64,000 nucleotides of DNA, from assembly GCF_036324505.1 (NCBI RefSeq), contig NC_086356.1, positions 14,493,244 to 14,557,243 of the forward strand, in the 5' to 3' direction. Origin of the DNA: Eleginops maclovinus (lineage: Eukaryota > Chordata > Actinopteri > Perciformes > Eleginopidae). Position numbers and translations under genes: made by a program. Every line of letters starts with the position of its first letter. Within the stretch, counting starts at the first letter, position 1. Positions 14,553 to 33,225 of this stretch are shown piece after piece. Below the pieces are notes generated by a model. The model searched no databases. It was not told the origin of the DNA and was given only the letters and a program-made list of their open reading frames with translations.

Positions 14553-15822
14553 TAACTGGAAATATTAGTTTTCTCCCTTAACAACATCCTTTTAAGAGGG
14601 TCCATTTGAACGGTTTTATTTTTGGACCAAACACTTCAAATCTAAAATAATATAACAACATCATGACAGGTGAGCTGTCACACTGTGGTTTTAGTTTAGG
14701 AACATGAATGAGTTTATTCCCTGAAGATGAAAAGTGCATTTTCATTTGGAGCTTCTGAGTGCGCAGGAGCTGAAACCGAAATACCAACACCTGTCATCTC
14801 ATTTAACAAGGTCAAAGGAGAAAAAAAAAAGCTAAACAGATTTTCCTAAACATTCTGGGTGAACCCACTCTGATCATCCGTCAACATGATGAAATAATTC
14901 TGCATAGAAACATTAGCTCACGTTCACTGTTTAACAATTACTCTATACACACTTTGAGAATTAACTGAGGATATTATTCACAAAAAAGCAGTAATTAGAA
15001 TGAGTGGTGCACTTTATTATAGACTCTGTGGTAAGTTTTAAGATTCTGTCTGACCTCCTCATATCAGCAGATTACACGGGTAATTACACAGAGGCGTATG
15101 GGAGAGGAGAAGACTAAAAACCAAAGCAAGCGTAGGAGTCGTGACCATCTTTCTTGTAGCCCCATTAAGTCAGCGTGTAGTAGGGCGGGGAGTTGCTGCA
15201 CGACCCCAGACACTCACAGGGAGGTGCAGGGATTTAAAGGTATGGCTTTCTACACCAAATCCACAGTGCATAGCAGGCGAAATCTGCATAGAGACAGCAT
15301 CACACAATTTAAAGTTAAAGGTAAAGACAAACAGACTCGCACCATAGCAAAACAGAGCACATAAACTAGTTTACATTATGATGAAGGTGACAGTAAGGAT
15401 ACATTTTATTATTTATTTTGCCACTTTTTCTCAAAGTTTGCTGGCTTAAGTCTCCTTCCTTCACTTTGCTGGCTGAGTCATTTTGGAAAGAAAGACAAAG
15501 AATATTAAAAACACTGAATCAAAATACCTTTGGTTGGTTTTACAACCTTTCAAATCTTACTCCTTCTCTCTACTTACTCTATGGACTGTAATGTATTGTT
15601 TCCCACCCTTATTGCTGGGATATGGCCTGTATAATCCCTGTCTGTTGTCCTTTAGAGAAATTACATACCACTTAATTGAGAAAGATGTCCATAATTCCCA
15701 AAAATATATATATATTATCCAACGTTTTATGTTGTTTCAAGAAACCCAAATAAAATCATAAACATTAGAGGTGCTTTTAGAGTGGACACAATTACCAAGG
15801 CTGTTACGACAAAGGCAAGATG

Positions 15823-16022
<200 letters not shown>

Positions 16023-17480
16023 CAATGCACATGAAATAACACGAGCACTTGAGTCCATCATGTGAACGTGCCAGATTTAGCCGTTGAGGCTAATTTTCAT
16101 CTCTAGTCCCTGGCAGGTTGATGGCATTACAATACAATTACAAACATACTGCGTTATAGCCAGGGTTTTAGGCAGTTGAGTGATGCCAACCGTCAAAAGC
16201 GTGCCAACGCCACCTTTCATAATGAGCTTGTTTTTGCCAAGTCCTATTTGAATCATATAGTCTAAAAGCCGTCGTACACTTTACAAACAGTAACAAATTA
16301 TAGCTTACCCTGTTAGATGCATCTTAATTTGTCAGAGTTGCACCTCTCTGTTTTGCAGAGCTCAACCCACTTAGCCTCTGTGGTAAAGTGGCTAAAAGGA
16401 AGGGAGCAGTTAGGTTTGTTTTTCAGTCTCTGCATCCCCTGTCTGTATCCCAGTCCCCAACCATTTAGAAGCAAGAAATCAATCAATGCAGCTCAGTGCC
16501 AGACCCTTTCCAGGTAGACCCACTGTGGCTGGGGTTGCTGAGTCTGGGCTGATTGCCAATTTTTGGGGAACTGACTTATGGGTCAATTGGGATCAGAATC
16601 AGCTCCACTTACCAGCACTCAGACTTGCTTTGGACCAAAGGAGGGCCCATGAAAATCAGCCTGAGTGTACTTTAACTGATTCTGGCATGTCATTTATCAC
16701 ACGTCCTGCATGAGGAAACCAGGTGTGCAGGATTGAGACTGCTCGAGCAATTATGACTACCTGATATTCCCGTGACAACTCTGCTTCAGTGGATAAAACA
16801 GCTCTGGGTTTGGTGTGTAGGTCACAGGTAATGAGTCATCAGTGATGGTGTGCAGCTACGGACAAGGGTAGAAATAATTTAGAATTGTCTTCCTAGACGT
16901 GAGTCTTAACATGAGTGGGTTTTTTTTATTATATATTTAAGTCCATTACCGTACCTATAAATTCCTTCCAAGAACACTTTACTTGTTGTATTCATTTGGT
17001 AATGAAAATCAATTCACACTTGTTTGCCCCGGGTTATAAATCACATTGAGTTGGTTGCTTTGCTGCAGCTGTGGGCTGAAACCACTTAGATAAGTCTCCT
17101 TGGTGTTGCTTTCAAGGTCGCTCCTGCATCCAGTCAGTGATTGCGTGCGGACAAAAAGCGTTTAATTGAAAGGCTCTAGTATCGAAAAATCTGGTCAACA
17201 GTGACGCACCAGCAAAGGAAATACAGATGTCTTGGCTTTAAATGGTTTGCAATTCACTTGCTATTTCTTAAATATAAGATATCCATTAATGCAGGAAAAA
17301 GATCCTGCTCACAACTGTATTCCCACAGAACATTTTAAATGTCAGCTTCAGCATTATCAGACCAACCAAACCAATTTCAAATATCAGGTATAAGGTGTAA
17401 AACCATCAAACAATAAGTGCAGTTTTTCATCAAAAGACTGTAATTTAATATAACAGGCGAAATGTCGTGCTGTTGTCTCG

Positions 17481-17496
17481 CCCCCCCCCCCCCCCC
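17481..17496. repeat. poly(C) run, 16 bases
   Basis: A homopolymer of 16 C on the + strand in intron 5. The true length is uncertain because such runs are error-prone in sequencing. Confidence 0.9.
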
Positions 17497-18162
17497 ACAC
17501 TTTCGCTGTTTTTCTTTTCCCGTGTCTCACTTTCTCTTATTCTCTGCCATATGACAAATCTTTAAATAGGCATAGCCAAAGATTTGTTTCCCCCAGAGGA
17601 CTCCTGGCTAGGCATGAAAATTGCTTACTATCTAATTCATTAGTTCTGGTGCATGATTGAGGTCAGAGCCCCCTGGCATTAGCCGACACCGGCATCTGAG
17701 GCTGAGCTAACATCTCTTTGCGAGCATCCCAGAGATTGGTTATCCCTCTGTCAGTGTCCTGTTGTCACTGGAGGAGAGTTATCCCTCATGGGGGGTCAAC
17801 CAACACACCAACGCATATGCCAAGTGCCCTGACTTTCCGTCTGCACAGCAACAGAGATGTGTGGGTAAACAGACAACAAGCTCCTAATCTCCTGCTGGGT
17901 CTGAGGGGACAGGATGAGACCGGAGAGATGGCCTGCAGCCGACACCAGAGGGCAAACTCATCAGGATATGACACGCGTGCCAAAAAGTTTCTTCTCAGGA
18001 GTGATGGGAAGTGCTTTAGGAGTATTAGGGATAAAGCAGCAATATGCATCCAAATCATTTATGCCGGCAGAGATGAAGGGTTTGTGGTGGGGTTTTTTGT
18101 ATGAGATTAACAAGTTCTACGAGGAAATTATTGAAATACATTTCTTGCTTTTTCTCTCTCAG

Positions 18163-18403
18163 GAAATTGTCAACTTTAACTGCCGTAAGCTGGTGGCCAC
18201 CATGCCTTTGTTTGCCAATGCGGACCCCAACTTCGTGACAGGGATGCTGAGCAAGTTAAAGTTCGAGGTCTTTCAACCGAACGACTACATCATCCGAGAA
18301 GGCACGGTGGGGAAGAAGATGTACTTCATTCAACATGGTGTTGCGAGTGTCATCACCAAGTTCAGCAAGGAGATGAAGCTGACGGATGGATCCTACTTTG
18401 GAG
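18163..18403 (+). CDS. hcn1: hcn1 exon 6: end of C-linker and first half of the CNBD
   Basis: This 241-bp exon starts in phase 0 with GAA ATT GTC and ends after the first base of a Glu codon. The acceptor is CTCTCTCAG and the donor is a weaker GTCAGA. It encodes 80 full residues from [17 protein letters not shown] to LTDGSYFG. These cover C-linker helices E'-F' and the start of the cyclic-nucleotide-binding beta roll ([23 protein letters not shown]). The split Glu codon completes the FGE motif, whose Glu contacts the cAMP ribose. Compared with mammalian HCN1 there are a handful of substitutions, for example Asn for Gly in QPND and Ser for Gly in GVASV; none touches the core motif. Confidence 0.97.
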
Positions 18404-24582
<6,179 letters not shown>

Positions 24583-24983
24583 TGACCTGTATGCAATGTT
24601 TTTTTTGTTGTTGATTTTCTTTTTAACTTCCGTCTCTTTCTTTGTATTAAATAACCTTAAAGATAAAATTGTTGGAACCAGCATTAATCCTTCTAAAGAA
24701 CCAAAGTAGCGTTTTGTGGTTGGATTAACTGGAAGGCAGTGCATGTCGCTGTCCGGGAGGGAGTCAGTTCGCCCCCTTGTTGGTTTGGAGTTGACCCCCC
24801 CACTGGAAGTCAGCGAGTGGATGGAAGCTAACCTCACATGCATGTGTGTCTGGCCCTCTTTCCACTCATCTGCACTCCTGGGTATGAGCAGCACCCCGCC
24901 CAATATCAGAGTTCTCAAAATCAGCCAGAAAAAGGAAAGACAGAGCAGGGCCAGGTGACACCAGGAAGCTGTTTCAGGCACGA

Positions 24984-25535
24984 ATGCTGTGTCTCAATTC
25001 ACGTACATCACGTACTTACACTTGCTATTTTGAGTGTGTAACTGCGTTCACACTGTGAAGTATGGCAAAACGCAGTGCACTAAAGTACTGTCAAAAAGTT
25101 AAGTGTGGAACACTGAACACTTATCACCCTCAACAATTTCTGTCTTGGCTCTGTGACAAAAAGCTCCAGAGAACACAGCACGATACGAATAAAAGCACAC
25201 ATTGTTTTTTGTCACATTTTTTGTGGCTCTTTTATTAAGAATGCAACACTTCTGTTCTGAATGATTTGGTACCGCGGATGCTAACATTGCTATTAGCTAG
25301 CTAGCTAAAGGCTAACAGAGGTTGAGGTAGGTAGCTAGCTAGCTAATAGCAGAAGCACTAGCTAGCTAGCTACAGAGGTGGAGCTAGCTAGCTAGTCAAC
25401 AGCAGCGGATGAGGGCACAGCAGCTGTGTGCGATTTGAGAACATGCTACTCAGGCGTAATTCACACACTGACCAATTGTTCACAGTGTACAACGTGGCTG
25501 TGTGCTAAGGGAAATATCGAATTGAGAAACAGCAT
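24984..25535. mobile_element. MITE with 17-bp terminal inverted repeats
   Basis: The left terminus ATGCTGTGTCTCAATTC (24984-25000) and the right terminus GAATTGAGAAACAGCAT (25519-25535) are inverted repeats with one mismatch. The 552-bp interior has no coding capacity. It holds a cluster of GCTA/TAGC repeats at 25293-25396 and near both ends has short motifs such as ACGTAC and TTCACAC. No clean target-site duplication is visible, so the superfamily is left open; hAT and Harbinger are both possible. Confidence 0.8.
25293..25396. repeat. GCTA palindromic repeat cluster inside the MITE
   Basis: Four blocks of GCTAGCTAGC-type sequence (each self-complementary) occur within about 100 bases, separated by short unique linkers such as AGAGGTTGAGGTAG. 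The arrangement can fold into several alternative hairpins. Confidence 0.85.
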
Positions 25536-26850
25536 AGCTCTGTGGTCCAGCCAAACGGCAGGACCCTGTTTAGTTTTATTCAGCTCCTCAACAACCATCC
25601 TTATTTTTAACGTCTGATTCAAAGAGAGCCTGGCCATGTGAGATTGTAGTTTAAATACAATAAGTTTTCATGGTTCAGACAGATATATTTGTAACAGTTT
25701 AAAAAGGGGCACATGTATGTAATACAAACAGGGCAATAATTGTTTTCCACATTCTTCCACTCAATCAAATGTGTTCAGTCTGCTCTAATAGCCTACCTGG
25801 ATTGGAACTAAACATTAATATTAAAAATAATCATTTTAAATTGTTGTGCAGACGGATAGTTTCTTGACTGACGGAAGTAGAACATGTGTTTTTTGTTTTT
25901 GCTTTTATTTGCTGCATTAGAAATACAAGATGTTTCTTTTTGTAATGATACTTTCCTCCTTTTATTACTTTTTATACATAAATCGCTTAGTAATAATAGT
26001 TCAGCACATGTCATCGACCTTTTACTCTCAAGCAACAAGAAGGATTAAGCGATATTATGTTCACTGTATATTGAGGATTATTTTCATCATGTGTTTATAG
26101 TTTAGATACCACTTAATGTGTCTTAAGATTTGGTACCCATCCCTGTTTATAAGACCAAAAAAAGACAATTTTAGGTACAGATTAAAGCGCTCAGTAGTGT
26201 ATATTATTGTTTTCTTTGTAGCTCAGTTACTATACAGTATGATGTCAGTAAGGCACTACAGCATGATCTTATGCTTACTCCTTACCACTGCAAAGTATGT
26301 GGCAGTCGTAATGTTGGTGTGCTTTGAATATTCTGACAGCTTTGTACAAGTTTGACTAGTGTTTTCCTCCTTAGAGATTAAGCACAAGCTTAGCTATTAA
26401 GGCGACAGGTTACTGGTGATTTATAAAAATCTATTTTCTTGTTTTGTTCTTGCACGTTAGTCATTTGTAACGCAGGAAAAGAAAAATTGACAATTACTTT
26501 TACAGCTAATGAATTATTTCTTATACAGGAAGACATTTATTTTTTAATCTTTTAAAATAAACCCGTTAGTCCTAAACAGACAACCTGAGCAGCTTATCAT
26601 CATAAATGATCAAACAACCAACACACTTTTAAGCCTGTTGATAACACTAGAGGCCATAATGTTTGGTGATTTGTTTCCCTTTTTATGTATGGAAAAACAA
26701 TATCACTTGAATGCAAAACTGAAGTTAAATTTGCATAATGACAATGTGGCAATGTTGTCTCATATCAGTGGTTAAGCTTGCAGTCTGTATCTACTTTTCT
26801 ATCTGTTATCGTTGTTTTTATTTGTCATTGCTTTGTATTTGTGTATTATT

Positions 26851-26933
26851 TTGCCTGACACAGGCACGTCAATATTGAATTGCTTTGCAACCCAAGTGTT
26901 GACTCAACATTGAAATACTGTAGTGTCAGGCAA
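26851..26933. repeat. imperfect inverted repeat (hairpin)
   Basis: TTGCCTGACAC at 26851-26861 is exactly complementary to GTGTCAGGCAA at 26923-26933. A second pairing block (TCAATATTGA against TCAACATTGA) lies inside, separated from the first by an internal loop. The total span is 83 bases. It may be a transposon relic; a precursor RNA is possible but unsupported. Confidence 0.5.
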
Positions 26934-27466
26934 GTCAGCAACAAGCAATCAACAATAGATTTGGAACAAGACCGCTCAGAGCCAATCAGAATTCAATGTC
27001 ACTGTTGAGGCAACCTTTTCTCCTCAGAATTACGTTCATTATTTATTTTGGCGGTGGACATATCACAATTTCTGACATACCTGCAAAATGTCCACACCAA
27101 AAGCCATACAAACCATGTCTGGTAAATGTATAGGATAAAATAATATGATCATGATCCCATTGGCATCCAAGAATCAAGTTCAACTGAGCATGTAAACTAA
27201 TCAGGAGTTTGAGGGGGGGCGCCTTTTTTCCAAATTTTGTCTAAGGGGAGGCCCACAGTCTCAGACTTTGGAACCATTTTGGTTTGTCTTAAACAGATGA
27301 ACACACTTTTCAGCATCAGTGTTTATTCTAGGAGATTTGCTCATGAGTAATGCATCCATGTATGTTCATTACGGCAAATACAACTTCTTTAGGGAAAGAC
27401 TGTGGTCATGTTTAAATTGAACAAATGACAATACCGTTGTGTTGTTTACGACACAACAGAAACCTG

Positions 27467-27702
27467 TAGGGCTTGCCTTGACAAAAGAAATTATTGGTCA
27501 ACTAACATTTGGTCTAATAATCAATTAGTTGATTTAGTTGAGGGGTCTGTTTCTTCTCCAGAAAGAATCATACAAAAGCACCTCTTTAAATGTTGTGTAA
27601 GTTTTTAATTCAATCATTCAGCACTAATTGACTTAATAATTATTATTCAACTAAGACCAAAAACATCAATTAACAAACTTTTCATCTAAGGAGCAGCCCT
27701 GC
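27467..27702. repeat. degenerate hAT-like MITE relic
   Basis: The left edge TAGGGCTTGCC and the right edge GAGCAGCCCTGC are approximate inverted repeats of a CAGGGCTGC-type terminus. The interior has AATCAATTAGTTGA and ATTGACTTAATAATTATTAT motifs, typical of a common teleost repeat family as I remember it. No clear target-site duplication is seen. Confidence 0.5.
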
Positions 27703-28154
27703 ACACCTCCATCCATAGCTTTTATGCAGCCAAATGTCAACCCGCTCCCCCCACTTCTTGCGTCATAACTGAACCCTTGTTGTGAAGTATCTGCACTTGA
27801 ACATAATTCAAAGGAGACAAGGTTGCATTTTCTTGGACTAGCATAAATAAAATACAAATCTTTACTTGCCTTAGCATAAGGTATGCCGTTTGGCCTCAAC
27901 AGTCCAAATCTACATTTGCCCTTTTTATGAGGTCTACCAGCTGAGTCATTCGATCCATCCTCAGACTAACCATGAAGGGGGTTTTGTCTCATACGAGGGA
28001 AGATACTCTGTCATGATCCGTGCTGGTTGTATCGTTTCTATATATGAACTGCATTTGGTTACATGCTTGTCTTGCTCTAAAAGGAAAGAAGAAAAGTATC
28101 CATGCTTTGAAACCAATAACGTGTTGCACATTTGACATTATCTTCTATCTATCT

Positions 28155-28225
28155 AAAAATTATTTGACCAGGAGTCCGTCTTGAGACGAGCACATCTCGT
28201 TTTCAAGAGTGTCCTGGCCGACGAG
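28155..28225 (+). repeat. short relic of a dispersed fish repeat
   Basis: TTATTTGACCAGGAGTCCGT, then a CTTGAGA motif, CATCTCGTTTTCAAGAGTGT and CCTGGCC. This resembles the common TTTAACCAGG...CAAGAGAGACCTGGCC repeat of teleosts. A related fragment lies at 53949-54050. Confidence 0.45.
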
Positions 28226-31200
28226 TAGGCATCAGGTAAACACTTTATTCCAATTCCAATATGCGAACAGGGACAAATTGACCTATAGAGGCTTGCTAAA
28301 TGGATTCGATCTCAAATTCATCCTCCAAGAGTTTGACCTCTTGCTGGAGGTTACATTAACTGTTTGATTCCTGCATCAGTGACACATAACTCAAGTCACC
28401 CACAACCAAGTCCTGCAGATGTTTTGATGGACACATTCAAAATGTCAACTACAAAGACAATCAAAGAAACAAAAGTCATTCAGTGTCACATACCATGTTG
28501 ATTTGGTAAGAGACTATCACAGAATAATTCACTGGATTTCGAACACACATGTTATTTAATCTTTGAACCCTTTGTTCAACGTTTACTCACAAACTAAATC
28601 ATGCCTGCAGATTAGTAAACACTTTACTAATGCAATGCCACATACACTTTTTTTTTACATGCAGGAATCCCATTTCATTATCTATTCATGTTTTCACCAA
28701 TGAAAAAAAAAAGTTTGTTTCTGATTGTCTGGCTTGAAGTATCAGTTTTGCTTTTGGTGTAAAATAATTTGGAGGAAAAATCTCTGACATTAAGAAAGTC
28801 TTAAACTGCATTCAGATACGTAATGTCACGTTGATTACATGTGGAGGGCAAACGTTTATTTAATTCATTAAGAATCATTTTCTCACACACATTTTCACTC
28901 TCTAAAAATAAGATAACCTTCAACAAGAAGAAACTGAAGAACACACTTCCTGCAGTGACTCAAAAAACAACAACAATTGATTACAAATCTTTGGTAAAAT
29001 ATAAATCAAATTTCATTGCGAGTCAGAATGAAAAATGTGTCTCTGTAAGGCCTTGAATGCATCTCTAAATTTGTGTTTTTCTTATTATTTAACAAATACT
29101 TTATTAGTTATATGATGTTTGTGAACATTATGATGTTTGTGTTTTGATTGTTATTTTTATTTGTTTGTTTGGTGTGTAGCTGGCTTTGAGACAGTTTCAC
29201 AAAAATTATGTTTTACATGTCAGATATGGGTTAATAACATTACTGTATTAACATTTGAAATCTAATTCATTTGTATATTGACCTAATCTTACTGTTACTA
29301 TTGTGCCAGGACGTGAAATTACTAACACAATACTGCAGTTGTGATACTTTAAAATGGTGATTTGACCCATAGCTGATCAATTTGATTTCAATTGAACACA
29401 TTTTGTATGTAAAAATGAAACATTTATTTACCCATGAGTGGTGTTTACATTTTGTAAATGTTTTTGTTTGTTTGTTTTCATTTTGTTTTTGGTGATAACA
29501 GTTTATTTTCTTGATAATGCTTCAAAAAAACATCAATTTATGGATCAGGAATGCTTCATCTAGCAAACATAACATAACACAAATGAATATTAGTATTCAA
29601 TCAGAAAAACAGTTCAGGATTTATGGAGCATATAAGTAGGAATTGAAAGTGTCAGTCTTTATTATTTAGAGATTTGCATATCCAGTATATAAAAAGACAT
29701 TTGCCTAAAGCAGGCTAATGTTTCCGTAAGAACAAGGTGCCCAAACGTGCGTGTTATCGTAAGTGTGTGTGTGTGTGGGTGTATGACATTTACTGTTATG
29801 TAGTTTAAGTAACACTAACATGTTTCCAGCCTGGTATTTGTTTAGTTAATCACTTTTCAGCTTTGAGTTACTGAAAATTAAATGCATTAGAGTTTATCTT
29901 GACTATGAATTTGTACAGTACATATACCTATTGTACTCATGATTACCAGCCACCAATTGAGAGTTTTTTCAGTAGCAGTTCTTTATAAAAAGATGTAAGC
30001 TTAAAAATGCTTCTTAAAAACACTTAAATGTAAGTTTGAATATATGTAGTTTTCAAATCTTTTTTTGCAAGTGTGTTTATTTCTCTTCTGCCTTAACAGA
30101 AAAAGAAGATAATATGTAAAAGCTAGATTAAGAAGAAATTAGAAAATGCCAGAAGGGCAGCTCTGATGTTGCCCTGAAATCTGAAGATATCCCCAGTCTC
30201 TGACCAGCAAACACTCAAATCCTCACAGGCTTCATTTGGAGAAATAATGTCTTGTCCTCCCAATCTACAGAGTTTAACCCTGTCACCTTTAAACATGCAC
30301 TGAAAGCAGCATTGTAAGTCAACAGTATAGTCTCATAGTGAGTATGTGGTGCTAGTTTTAGCTTGTAACCCGACCCTGTGCTGTCAAAATATCTGCAAAA
30401 AAACACAACATCAATCGTGTGTTAGAGCTGAATGCACGGCTTGTTGGCAGCCTTGAGGGGAGAAAGCCGTCCAGAAAATGCAGCTCAACTGTTAACTCGG
30501 CGCAGAAATCTCCTGCCCTCAAGGACGGGGCTTAATGATTGACTGAGGCTAAAGCCGTCAGAACACTAAAAGTCGACTCTGTCTTCTTTACCGACGCTTC
30601 GCAGCCTGTCGATACACAAGGTCAACAGTAACAACAGGAAACACATCCCAAAATACATTTAAACACAGTCATTCAAAGTAAATATGTTAAATAGACATTC
30701 TTTATGGTTATTGTAAATTGTGGCATTCTTATTTACAAAAGGACATTTCAGGACATATTTGGTGCTAAGCATTTTACTATAATTATGCCCCCAAACTCCC
30801 AAAGCCACAGAAGTGGTCGATGTTTGAAGAAAGCATCCGTCAAGCTGTTATTATCACGCTCTGTGACTAGTGACAGGCGGGGAACGATTTACAGGTCTCG
30901 TGGCCCAAATGCCCTTTATAGGTCAGATATAAACCACTTAAACAACAATTTCTTTAAACTATTAGAGAAAAACAAATAATGCATCATAAACTAAAACAAC
31001 ACAGTGTATTTGGAACACTTTATTTATCATCAGACATTTCCATTTAAATGGTGAGGAAAACAGCATTCTGTGGTAAGATGAGTAAAGATTAATTTTCCAT
31101 AAAGTTGTTTAATGTATAATTCCTGTAGTAGTGTGTTAGAGTAAGTCTTTGTCGCTTTGTTTGCTTGTTTTGATTGTATTTTTATTAATAAGGTTCTGTA

Positions 31201-31709
31201 ATTGTCCTTGTGATGTGTTTTAGTAGACTTGTGTATGTGATTTAGGTCAAATGTAGCTCTAAATATTCTTAGAGTTTAGACTTTTTCTCTTAACTTCAAC
31301 TAAATCTGTCCAGTAACATGATGTGTGGGTTCAACTCATCAGTATTCTTCTGTGTTCCATCGTCCACATCAGCACCATCACTGTCTACGCTATCATGTCA
31401 TACTTTAGTCATCTTTGTCTCCTTATGTGTCTCCCATAGTCATTACCATTCAATGTCTTTCACAATTTATATTCAATATGAAAATATTAGTGGACTTGAA
31501 AGGATGCAGCTTGTAAATGCTAAATTTAGCTGATTTGAGAGAATGAAGCTCATCTATTGAAGATGCAGTGAAAAATACGTCTTTCTACAAAACGTACAAG
31601 CTGCATCTTTATTATTGCTGTCCTGTGTCCTGCCCTTTTCCTGTGGTTAAGGGCAACCAAAGTTTGCCATTGCTGTCTGTGCTCACCTCTCCTGACTGCA
31701 CCCCAACAG

Positions 31710-32791
31710 GGAAGAAGAATTCCTTGCTGCTGCAGAAGTTCCAGAAGGATCTGAACGCCGGCGTTTTCAATACGCAGGAGAACGAGATATTGAAGCAGAT
31801 TATTCGTCAGGACAGGGAGATGGTGATGATGGTGGACCGCAAGCAGTCAGTCAGCGGGATGAACTCAACTCCAGTGTCAGGAAACTCCATCATTAACTCA
31901 CCAGCTCAGCCTCCCTTCCCCATGGCCTTCGGCACCAATCAGTTTCAGCAGTCCTCTGTTCCCATGACCTTCAGTGCTTCAGCTATTGCCAATGCCTCTG
32001 CTGCCCGCATGCTGCCCGCCGCCGCCGCTGCTGCTGCTGCGGCGCAGGGAGTCTACCCTGCACCCAGTCTTTCCCACGGCAGCCTGAATTCATCCGCCAT
32101 GAACCCAGCGATCATGTCGCCCTGCTCCTTCACGGCTGCCATGTGCAGTCCGCCCGTGCAGACCCCTCTGGCGGGCCGGAGCTTCCAGTACGGCTCGCGC
32201 ACAGCCTCCCAGCTGTCGCTCATCCAGCAGCCCATGGCTCAACCGTCTCTATCCGCACAGCAGCAGCTTGCCCAGCAGCCCACTGCGTCTACTGCAGCCG
32301 CATCCTGCTCCACACAGCAGCCCTCGCCTCAGCAGCAGCAGCAGGTCCCCTCGCCTCAGCGGGTGGACATCCACAAGAGCACACAGGCTCTGCAGTCGGG
32401 CAGCTTGAGTCGAGATGTGAGACATTTATCGGCCTCCCAACCATCACTGCCACATGACACGTCTCTAGGGCCCAGAGTGCACCCAGCTTCAGGAGACTCT
32501 CTGGCCTCCATCGCACCACCGGCTGTGGCGGCAGCAGCGATCCAGGGAATGAGTCTGCAGAGCGGCATCCGCACCACAGTGCCCCAGCGTGTCAATCTAT
32601 TCCGGCAGATGTCGTCAGGAGCCTTGCCCCCAGTGCGCTCGGCCGCGGCGGCTGCAGCTGCAGCAGCAGCGGCGGCAGCATCATCTTCATCCTCGACCCA
32701 GCACAGGGAATCCCCCGGTTCTAGGAGAGATTCTGTCCTGAGCAGTACGGAGACTGAGCAAGACAAGATGCGTTTTGCATCAAATTTATGA
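31710..32791 (+). CDS. hcn1: hcn1 exon 8: distal C-helix, low-complexity tail, SNL terminus
   Basis: This terminal exon carries 1082 coding bases, starting with the last two bases of a Gly codon after CCAACAG and ending at TGA (32789-32791). It encodes [20 protein letters not shown] and [13 protein letters not shown], the end of the binding domain. A Ser/Pro/Ala/Gln-rich tail follows, with conserved HCN1 islands [43 protein letters not shown] and [12 protein letters not shown], and the end MRFASNL. The -SNL end is the known docking tripeptide for the TPR domain of TRIP8b (PEX5L), which controls HCN traffic. The island order and final residues identify HCN1 rather than HCN2-4. The tail is longer than in human HCN1 because of Ala tracts (9 at 32018-32044, 13 at 32642-32680), a Gln tract of 5 (32330-32344) and added Ser/Gln sequence. 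Confidence 0.97.
32018..32044 (+). repeat. hcn1: poly-alanine codon tract 1 (9 Ala) in hcn1
   Basis: Nine consecutive GCN codons with mixed third bases (GCC x3, GCT x4, GCG x2) follow Leu-Pro in the tail. The mixed codons suggest older expansion under selection on the protein rather than fresh trinucleotide slippage. Confidence 0.95.
32642..32695 (+). repeat. hcn1: poly-alanine (13) then poly-serine (5) codon tract in hcn1
   Basis: Thirteen GCN codons at 32642-32680 are followed by five Ser codons at 32681-32695, just after [13 protein letters not shown]. The mammalian protein has a proline-rich segment at this point. Codons are mixed (GCC, GCG, GCT, GCA). Confidence 0.95.
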
Positions 32792-33040
32792 TCCCATTTT
32801 TCCCTTTTCATTTTTTAAACTTGTTTCAACTCATTTTTAAAGTGGAGATGTAACAAAAGAGATAAAGATGAGGGACTTCAGCATTTTTGTTTCTCTCCAG
32901 TTTTTCTTCTAAAATAACCTCATAGAAATCCTGTACATACAAGCCCTTGTATTATATTTTAGACACATTGTCTCCCTAAACTTAAGAATGTATATTATAC
33001 GGATACATCTCTTTTCTTTGATGCCATATATATATACATA

Positions 33041-33048
33041 TGTATATA
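33041..33048 (+). promoter_or_regulatory. hcn1: candidate Pumilio response element 1
   Basis: TGTATATA matches the UGUANAUA consensus in the 3' UTR. It sits inside a TA-rich stretch, so chance occurrence is plausible. Confidence 0.35.
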
Positions 33049-33205
33049 TATACTGCTGTATGTAAGGGTGTGTGAGAGTGTGTGTGCATGTGACCGCGTG
33101 TGTAAAATCCAACTAGAATATTTGGCAATGGCAATTTAAAAGCTGTAGTATAAACATGAGTCTTCCTTTCTGAGAAATATAAAGAATTATATACAATGTA
33201 TGAAG

Positions 33206-33225
33206 TTTATTTATTTATTTATTTT
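33206..33225 (+). promoter_or_regulatory. hcn1: AU-rich element in hcn1 3' UTR
   Basis: Three overlapping ATTTA pentamers (starting at 33209, 33213 and 33217) in a TTTATTTATTTATTT context about 415 bases after the stop. Overlapping AUUUA units are the known mark of class II mRNA-instability elements bound by ELAV/Hu or TTP proteins. Function here is inferred. Confidence 0.5.

Noticed and set aside
17914..18162. Open frame extending upstream of hcn1 exon 6
   Set aside because: The HCN1 protein match begins exactly at 18163 after a good acceptor; the upstream part is intron read-through.
31568..31709. Open frame with an ATG extending upstream of hcn1 exon 8
   Set aside because: It is intronic. 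The acceptor CAACAG at 31704-31709 and the phase with exon 7 set the exon start at 31710.
32356..32811. 151-residue minus-strand open frame over exon 8
   Set aside because: It is the antisense shadow of the hcn1 coding sequence; its Ala run mirrors the GC-rich Ala codons.
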